Origin: Bedellia somnulentella
Taxonomy: Eukaryota; Arthropoda; Insecta; Lepidoptera; Bedelliidae
Direction: 5' to 3'
Length of the DNA: 64,000 nt
Assembly (NCBI GenBank): GCA_963576735.1
Contig: OY755170.1
Span: 17,406,875-17,470,874, forward strand
Shown here: positions 57,413 to 64,000 of the stretch, piece after piece
Numbering within the stretch: the stretch's first letter is position 1
How the letters are laid out: the number at the start of each line of letters is the position of its first letter
Notes under the pieces: generated by a model
Databases searched by the model: none
Told to the model about the DNA's origin: nothing
What the model saw: the letters and a program-made list of their open reading frames with translations, nothing else
Translations under genes and position numbers: made by a program

Positions 57413-59034
57413 TTAGTGACGTGAAAGCTGCATAAAATGAAACAATTTAAGGAGACGGATATTTTAACATAATGCTTTTTTTTTTATCTCGCGTTATTAC
57501 AATTCTCTCCATGAAAATAATATTAAGACTCATGAAATAAAAGAAATGTATATTTTTAATATAATAGTCAAATAGCCTATTAGTTCTCAGCGGTTTTTTT
57601 TAACAATTTTTGTACTGACCACGTTTGGTTTCCGCTATGAGTCCATTATCAATCACAGCTCTCCTAAGATTATCAATCGGATATCACAATTTTAATCGTC
57701 AATCGTCTAAATCCAAATCTTTCATGTCTTCTTCTTTTTTCTTGTGACTGCGACGGAAATCGATACATATACATACTAAAAAAGTAGCCTAACATGAATG
57801 CAGCTGTGTAATTCGAGACGATGTTGTGGTATTATTTAAAATTAATCGAGATGAGAGTCGGTGTGTGCTCACGATATATGAGGAGAGAGCCATCCCAGAT
57901 AGCTTAACGGTCTCCAAAGTAATTACCATGGCTCCAAACTTAATATACATTTTATGGTTATCAAGGAAATGGTACATTTGGAGTGTCGACCTCAACATAT
58001 ACAAAAATGTAACAAAATATTGAATAACTTGATACTTATGGCGTTTTTTTAACTTTAGGGTATTTCCATTGTAACGGGTACGACACTGATACTGTGTTTT
58101 TATCAGTTAAATAAATGTTGGTTTCGATATATCAAATAACGTTTCTGAACAAAAATTGTAAGAATATAATTGTATGTAACTCAAACAAGATCTGTATAGA
58201 AACTTGTAATTAAGATCTAACAAAAGTCATGAATCGCGTAACGGGTGCAACCTCAGGAAATCTCTTAATGTGAACAAGATGACTTTCGAACTTAAACCTG
58301 TAAAATTGTTGTTGAAAGTATACACTAAGATTTTTAAATGTTAAACTTGAATAGTTATCTCAAATGACTACGTTATTCGAAATATACAAACATCGTAATA
58401 AGTATATTTAACATAAAACTAAAAATGTAACGGGTGCGACAAGCATTTGTAACAGTATAATTTTGCAAGTATTATTGTAAAGCAAAAAATGATATAATCA
58501 ACATTGATTTATTAAAAATCACTTCGGGTTATAAACAGAAAATTTATATGAGATTTGGTCTAAAAACATTATTATTATTAGGTCTTCAGTCAGGTTTCTA
58601 CCATTAAAAAAAGAAAAGTACCATCACCTATGATGCAAGTTTTAAACCAATTTTGACAGTGAGATTATTAAGAACCCCGGATATGGTATTGGTTTTAGAT
58701 TATAACATTATTTTTCTATCATGTAGGGTAAGGTTTCGTGGAAATACCTTTTAGTATTACAATTTCAGGAAACTAGGAGTTTACGGAATCATACAAAGAT
58801 AAAAAATAAAGTTTTAAAGCACTAAAATAACCCACTGTATTTTACTATGTCTACTAACACCTTACTAACACAATGGATCTTAGTTATCCGAATAAAGCAT
58901 ATTAATAATTATTATTGTTTTACGTTAATAAGTGACGTAAATTCTCATTTTTTTAATAATATCTCTATGCGTCAAGCAACCCCTTGACACTGACATTACA
59001 ATTGTGATTATAAGTGACAGTACACTTTTTTTCA

Positions 59035-59090
59035 TATGCTTGCTCATACACACATCCCGTTGGGATAGGCAAAGACTAACGACCGCTACT
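59035..59090 (-). mobile_element. LINE-A 3'-tail remnant, worn
   Basis: GCTCATACACACATCCCGTT, GGGATAGGCAAAGACTAACG follows the family's reversed tail with several changes. Confidence 0.5.
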
Positions 59091-59622
59091 GTGAATGATC
59101 CTAGCAAAGCCTTTTAGCAAAGCTCTCTACAGATCCACAAACTTTTCTTGGCCGTAAATAAAAACTAGGTTGGCATGGGACCGTCGGATGCCAATAAAAG
59201 GAGCGAAGCGAGCAATTGCCTGATTCTCAGATATAACTTATCGTTGAACGATTTATTCTATAAATATCTCAACACGCGGTGCTAAGCAATTTGTCATGAT
59301 TCTTTGAATATACTTGTTGGTTTACCTAAACGCGTGATTGATTCTACACAAAACTGCAATGTAGTTACAATCCTGATTTTGGAAAACTTATTTTTTTTAC
59401 AATTTTCATTGTTTAAAAAAACATATCTAAATAGCTATATACCTATTTTCTTAGAAAAAAAAATTAGAAATTTTTTGGGAAGTTCGAAAAATTACCAACT
59501 GTCGGAGCGCAAACGGACGTGACTTTGGGACGATCGAATATGAAAAAACTAGATGAAAACCCAGCTTCGCTCGGGTGAAATTTGGCATATAATACACATC
59601 TAGGTAAATATAGGTAGATCGC

Positions 59623-59766
59623 CGTGTAGTGTCGGTTTAGAAAAGCACACCCCGTTTCTACCGATGGGTGGACAAAGTGGCTGAGGAATTTCTAAATCCT
59701 TAGCTCTGGCTACCCCTTCTAGGGATTTAAAGCAGTGAGTATAAGTAAGTAAGTAAGTAAGTATAC
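59623..59766 (+). mobile_element. SINE-I copy with large internal deletion
   Basis: The head CCGTGTAGTGTCGGTTTAGA runs to GATGGGTGG, then jumps to AAGTGGCTGAGGAATTTCTA. The tail ends GAGTATAAGTAAGTAAGTAA, so here the terminal repeat is TAAG instead of TATG. Confidence 0.75.
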
Positions 59767-60894
59767 TTTTGTAGTCATCTGTTCTCAAGGAATATTAAAG
59801 GTAAGCAAGGCATAGATTCGTCTAGATTCGTTCATTGATTTTATCTATTAATTTTTATTATAGATACTCTTTTCTTCAGTCAGCACAAACTGCCTAGGTA
59901 GACGGCAACAGTCTAGGATACCCCATGGTAGCTCTTACTGCGAGCGGCCTAAGGGGGCCTATCGAACAATAAGGTGTATCCTAGCGTATGGCTGAATACC
60001 GACATACATACTAAATTTGCCATCGTTACGAAGAGCCCTTTGCTGCATCCACTTGCCAGAATTGTGACAATATTTACCGAATGCAAGGAGAAACAACAAA
60101 CAAATACACGACCAATGAAAGATTTTATGAAATACTTCGACTACTTCAATACGATTTTCGGCATAATGAGTCCAATCAGAACAAATTAATATAAATAGAG
60201 ACGCAGAAACTGTCATTACTGACTGGAATAGATATAAGTCATGAATTCGAACAAACGTGTTCTAAGTTCCTGCTTGCGTATTTGCTAGGCTTATTGTAGT
60301 TTGGAAGTCTGCACTACAATTTGGTGATGCACTACAGCGGATACAAAAGTGGCAAAAACAATATTATCGAGAAACGTCAAAGACTGAAGTATTATAGTAT
60401 CTATAATAATAATTTCGAAACGGAACGTTTATGTCATCGGGTGACAGTCAATATGGCGACTAAGATTTGTTTGTCAGCAATCAGCACCATTAAAATTTTG
60501 CAAAATATTCGACAATCCGAATTTGGCGGATATATGTTGTCGACTCAAAATCATTATTTTTTATGTATTATTATTCAGGTAAGGTTTCGATCGAGTCTAC
60601 CGTACCCCGTGACGAAATTATTAATATAGATTCTATTTTCACGCGCTTGCATTGTTTACGTAATTTTTCCATATACTAACATTATAATTTTTTAATGGTG
60701 ATTATTCCTCCGATTTTTATCAAAATTGACATAAACCATCTAGACATAGTCCTTGACAACCATGCAAAATTTCAGGGTTCTGAGTTGAGCCGTTTGGGAG
60801 GAGTACGATCACAACGAAATGCAAAAGTCGGGGGTAAATGGAGCTTCGCTCCAATTAACCATTATAAGGGGAATCATTTTAAATCATGCAGGCT

Positions 60895-61100
60895 AATAAT
60901 AACAATAATAATAAATCATTTATTTCAGGCTATAAGGCCCATATAATATTAGTGAAACTTAGCCTATGTTAGTATTTTACAAAGTAGTAGGCAGAGGCTT
61001 TGACTTCTGATGCGCAGCCCTGAAGCGCCGGAACACTATTTCCTCAGGCCAAAAATTCTCTCAGAATTCTAGCAGAATCTTCTCGTGGATTGCGGGAACC
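60895..61100 (-). mobile_element. Probable LINE 3' relic
   Basis: An A-rich tail in reverse (AATAATAATAAATCATTTAT) followed by GC-richer sequence whose minus-strand translation is open for short stretches. The tail structure suggests a retroposon end; family not named. Confidence 0.35.
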
Positions 61101-61439
61101 TGGAGCCAGTAGGATTTGAAGTTAATTCATTTATGTATTGAAATGTCTTAATAAATCAATTTATATAATTTATTATAATATAAAATAAATTTAAATTTTT
61201 ATTTTAATTAAATAAGTTCGTTTTTAATACGATAATTGAAGAAAAAGCGTCGTTAAAGTATTAAAAAGAAAATGATAATTTATTATATAAAGTCTGTATC
61301 TGTGTTATGTATACATGAGAGGTGGTCGAAAACGCATGTGACTAGAAGAAGCTGCCGTGGGACTTTCCTCAAGAAAAAGAATATGATAGGTAGTGTAATC
61401 GATTAAGAATCACGACACGGCGATCATTCGTGAAAAGTG

Positions 61440-61690
61440 CTGCGTGGAAGAATATATTGTAAAAAATATGTGAAAATGGCAGGTTAAGACGGTTTTGGCA
61501 CATAGTTATTATGGATGAAAATAGATTGGTGGATAAAATTTACAGAGCAAATATAGATGGTAATTATAAGGAATGTGTTTAAAAGGTAAGCGTCCAACGC
61601 ATGTAACGCCAGGCAAGGCAAGCATCCGAATGGCGATCAATTGTCTCTGCCTACCCCAATCAAAACTAATAGCGTAAGTATGTTCAAGTA
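61440..61690 (+). mobile_element. LINE-A 3' relic with internal deletions
   Basis: GACGGTTTTGGCACATAGTT, ATGGATGAAAATAGATTGGT and GATAAAATTTACAGAGCAAA follow the RWFGHIERMDENK region of LINE-A. GCGATCAATTGTCTCTGCCT, ACCCCAATCAAAACTAATAG and CGTAAGTATG are the tail. Confidence 0.7.
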
Positions 61691-61845
61691 TAACCCAATA
61701 TAAAATTTGGCATTATTCATATGAATCGCAATTAAACGCAGCACATTTAATAATTCAACCTGGTTTTAAAATTTGGCAACTAATGTTTTTCGATCGCTAT
61801 TTGGACGCTTGCCTTACCTGACTTAACATGCGTTGGACGCTTCGA
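61586..61845. repeat. Inverted repeat of about 38 bp around the LINE-A tail
   Basis: AAGCGTCCAACGCATGTAAC GCCAGGCAAGGCAAGC at 61588-61623 is matched in reverse at 61807-61842 (GCTTGCCTTACCTGACTTAA CATGCGTTGGACGCTT) with about four differences. Confidence 0.75.
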
Positions 61846-62672
61846 CGAGCAGAAGCGGTTTTTATTGCTCCGCGGTCAAAAAGCCCGCCCTAGCCCATCG
61901 TCTGCGCTGCGCCTTAAAGCTTCGTCGTGAATTCTCAGGAAGAAACAAACAATGCAGATCCGAAAGCCTATTCAAGTGTCGAAGACATAGTTGTAAGTTA
62001 TTATCAGTCAATACTCAGCACACGATGGTATTGATCGTGACCATTGATATGTTTATTTAAAAAAATAATGCTTACCTATAAATTTTTACCTAAATAATAT
62101 ATTTTGAAAACTTACATTTAAAAAAAGTAATTTATAAAATGAAGGCAGTATGAATTATATCAATTGGTTTCGGATGTCACCAAAAACAAATGTGTATGCG
62201 TGTGTGAATTAAGCCATTTAATATAGTTCCTAACTACTAATAAAATAAACAACAGAATGTCAACTACGCTACATTAGTAATTGTTTATTTTAAATTAAAA
62301 TGGTATAACCAAGTAGGAAACCTAGCTATTTCCTACATACTTACTCATAACCTCATCTTCTTTAATATTTATTGACATGCTAACTTGTACAACAACGAAT
62401 GCTAAAAGAGTTAAACTTAATCAGTGCTCCATCACTCTCGCCACCTAGCATTCAACTTGCGAACGATTGCTAGTATAGGTGAAAGGTGCTACCTCCGAAG
62501 CGAACGTAGGTTTTACTTTACATGAGTTGAAGACTGGTGAATTTAACTCATGTTTTTCCGTCGTTCACCGCGAGATGGTGTACTGTACCGTTTATATTCA
62601 ACATGGAAACAAACACGATAAGTGTTTGTTTCTTTGATGAAAACAAACATCGAAATAATAGTACAAATAAAA

Positions 62673-62780
62673 ATGTTCCGCGCTCTTACTGGACTAATGA
62701 TAAAGGGTTTACCCAGAGCGGGTAGCGTTCTTAACAAAACTCCGGGGCAACAAATGACTACCATCAGACGAAGTACAAGT
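62673..62780 (+). CDS. Candidate N-terminal fragment of a small mitochondrial protein (uncertain)
   Basis: ATG at 62673 opens MFRALTGLMIKGLPRAGSVL followed by NKTPGQQMTTIRRS. The Arg/Lys-rich, acid-free start looks like a mitochondrial targeting peptide, and the pattern reminds me of insect COX8, but the characteristic mature part does not follow in frame. It could be the first exon of a gene, a processed fragment, or chance. No good donor is visible at the point where similarity would end. Confidence 0.2.
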
Positions 62781-62865
62781 ATAGTAATTGATTGGAATAG
62801 TCAAGGTAGAGTAGATAAGATGTCGTTATTTATACAAAGTGGCATGTGGAGATGGGGCCGATGAC

Positions 62866-62997
62866 ATGTCGGCGGCGGCGGCGGCGGTGGAGGAGCCACC
62901 CACGACGGCGGCGGCGGCAGGACCTGCGCCCATCACTCCCCGACATCGATTATATCGGAATGCAGAACGACCGCTCGATTTATATTTGAGGTGCTTA
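62866..62997 (+). CDS. Candidate first coding exon, Ala/Pro-rich (uncertain)
   Basis: ATG at 62866 opens MSAAAAAVEEPPTTAAAAG, PAPITPRHRLYRNAERPLDL, YLR in a GC-rich island (62860-62960) within AT-rich DNA. A weak donor-like GAG|GTGCTT stands near 62991; the frame otherwise runs to a stop at 63028. Codon use is GC-rich as in genuine Ala-rich starts of transcription-factor genes, but no domain or partner exon lies in the window, so the gene would continue beyond 64000. Equally possible is a GGC-repeat 5' UTR. Confidence 0.3.
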
Positions 62998-63030
62998 TTA
63001 AAATTAATGTGCTCCCCGCGTCACGACTAA

Positions 63031-63477
63031 TTGACATATTTCTTAATTTATTCATAATACGGATTTTGTTGAGACGGTTTTCCTAATCTCGAAGAAAGTT
63101 CTACGTAGGTAATGAACTTTTACAAAGCAAAACGATGAGATTTTTTAAAAGTACGTAATTTTTCAAGACATACTTACAACCATTAATTTTACATCGGATT
63201 GATTCGGCCATTTAAATAGTTTACTTTGAGTTTAGAATTCACTGAAAAACTTAAAGTAGCGTTAATATTGCTTACTAAAACACAATACGCTTCGTAGGCA
63301 AATCTGCCTCGTACTTGACCACAAATTATTTCAATCAAGAAGCTTCATAATTTTTGAAATGAAAGTGGAATCTGGATTCTATAGAGATCTACTGTGTCTA
63401 TTTGCAGTTCCATCGTTACGTTTTTCCCTTCAAAAATAGACGGGAAGAAAAAATACTTCTTTACATACATACATGTG
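63031..63477. other. AT-rich DNA, nothing recognised
   Basis: No exon, repeat or RNA gene seen. Confidence 0.4.
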
Positions 63478-63555
63478 TATGTGAGTATTCACGTTATCAT
63501 TATCAGTTTCCGTTGGGGTAGGCAAAGACTCTCTTTGTACGATCCCGGCTAACGT
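63478..63555 (-). mobile_element. LINE-A 3'-tail remnant
   Basis: Preceded by CATACATACATG, then GTGAGTATTCACGTTATCAT, TTCCGTTGGGGTAGGCAAAG and ACTCTC. Reverse orientation. Confidence 0.6.
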
Positions 63556-63779
63556 CTCTAGCTTCATCGACATCCATCTATATTTTCAAACATGCTCTGT
63601 TATATCTATTACTTTAATATCAGAATATTAACGCAGCAGGGGTACAATATTTAAAATTAAACTTAAATACTATGATCAAATATTTAGAAACTCTAATCTT
63701 ACCCACCTTTTTCATATATTTTTCACAAATATTGGCTGTTTCATTTTACCCTCATAGAGTACGATTACCACTCAAAGGA

Positions 63780-63825
63780 CGCAAACGTTCACGCCGAATA
63801 TCCCCGAAGGGGTTGGCAGAGGTAA
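63780..63825 (-). mobile_element. SINE-II tail remnant
   Basis: GCAAACGTTCACGCCGAATA, TCCCCGAAGGGGTTGGCAGA, GGTA: the family's 3' end in reverse with no body behind it. Confidence 0.6.
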
Positions 63826-64000
63826 GATTACGACTTCACTGATAACTATTAGTGTAGTTGTTATCTAGTAGTTGACACTCCAGTTTCGCATAGGTGAGGT
63901 AATTTTCCAAATATCTTCGGTTTCTTGAATCACTGTTCACTTCTTATAAAAGTTTTCGTGTGAATAAAGCATAGAGAGCTCTTGAATATTGTAGCTGTTT

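Larger units (their letters stand above)
57011..59030. other. AT-rich intergenic DNA with a palindrome and a possible MITE
   Basis: 57288-57412 (repeat) and 57359-57392 (palindrome) are listed. 58050-58760 carries three TAACGGGTRCRAC motifs and weak inverted ends (GGTATTTCCA). No gene seen. Confidence 0.4.
59091..62450. other. Intergenic DNA with several dispersed repeat ends
   Basis: 59480-59600 (CCCAGCTTCGCTCGGGTGAA) and 60690-60860 (AAATGGAGCTTCGCTCCAAT) are tails of common lepidopteran repeats. 60895-61100 and 61440-61690 are LINE relics listed separately. No host gene recognised. Confidence 0.45.

Overview
The window is eukaryotic, AT-rich, intron-containing DNA that looks like an insect and most probably a moth or butterfly (inference). 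The grounds are the gene content, the mix of non-LTR retrotransposons, mariner relics and short SINE-like elements ending in TATG repeats, and several dispersed sequences I know from lepidopteran genomes. Most of the 64 kb is introns, intergenic DNA and decayed transposable elements. Only four host genes can be supported, one of them cut by the window edge.

Layout. (1) 564-7395, plus strand: the last six coding exons of a RalGPS-type Ral guanine-nucleotide exchange factor, covering the end of the RasGEF domain, the linker, the PH domain and the stop codon. The frame holds across every junction. The exon at 6047-6184 is followed by four apparently identical 113-bp units, each carrying a shortened 87-bp copy of that exon with its own acceptor and donor. 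This is the most interesting signal in the window. (2) 9035-9290: a promoter-like patch with paired CCAAT and CRE motifs and a tiny candidate first exon, but no recognisable gene behind it. (3) 11075-12235: a MITE with 64-bp terminal repeats and a second long inverted repeat. (4) 12787-13521, minus strand: an intact, intronless PAP2-family lipid phosphatase of the PLPP4/5 type. (5) 15060-20260: two LINEs lying tail to tail, a 5'-truncated plus-strand copy with a 501-codon reverse transcriptase and a decayed minus-strand CR1/Jockey-like copy with a PHD-finger ORF1. (6) 20.3-36.7 kb: transposon relics only, including a whole-length but broken mariner at 29182-30471. (7) 36820-39107, plus: a three-exon gene for a secreted Gly/His-rich protein. 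(8) 42402-45359, minus: a three-exon gene for a secreted, largely disordered protein. Genes 7 and 8 converge, share an IRIH[IL]P motif just after the signal peptide and have the same intron phases, so they are probably old paralogues of an extracellular (perhaps cuticle or matrix) family. (9) 45.4-64 kb: repeats, with a few GC-rich patches that might be first exons or promoters.

Repeat logic. A LINE family (called LINE-A here; its best copy is 15060-16690) and two SINE-like families (SINE-I with a TATG tail, about 14 copies; SINE-II, 5 copies) share a related 3' end: CTGCCTACCCC or CTGGCTACCCC, a short GGG-paired hairpin, then CGTGA. This suggests that both SINE families are mobilised by LINE-A-type machinery. 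Host-gene calls rest on conserved residues plus splice-frame consistency. Repeat families are defined by comparing copies inside this window, and their formal names are mostly left open.
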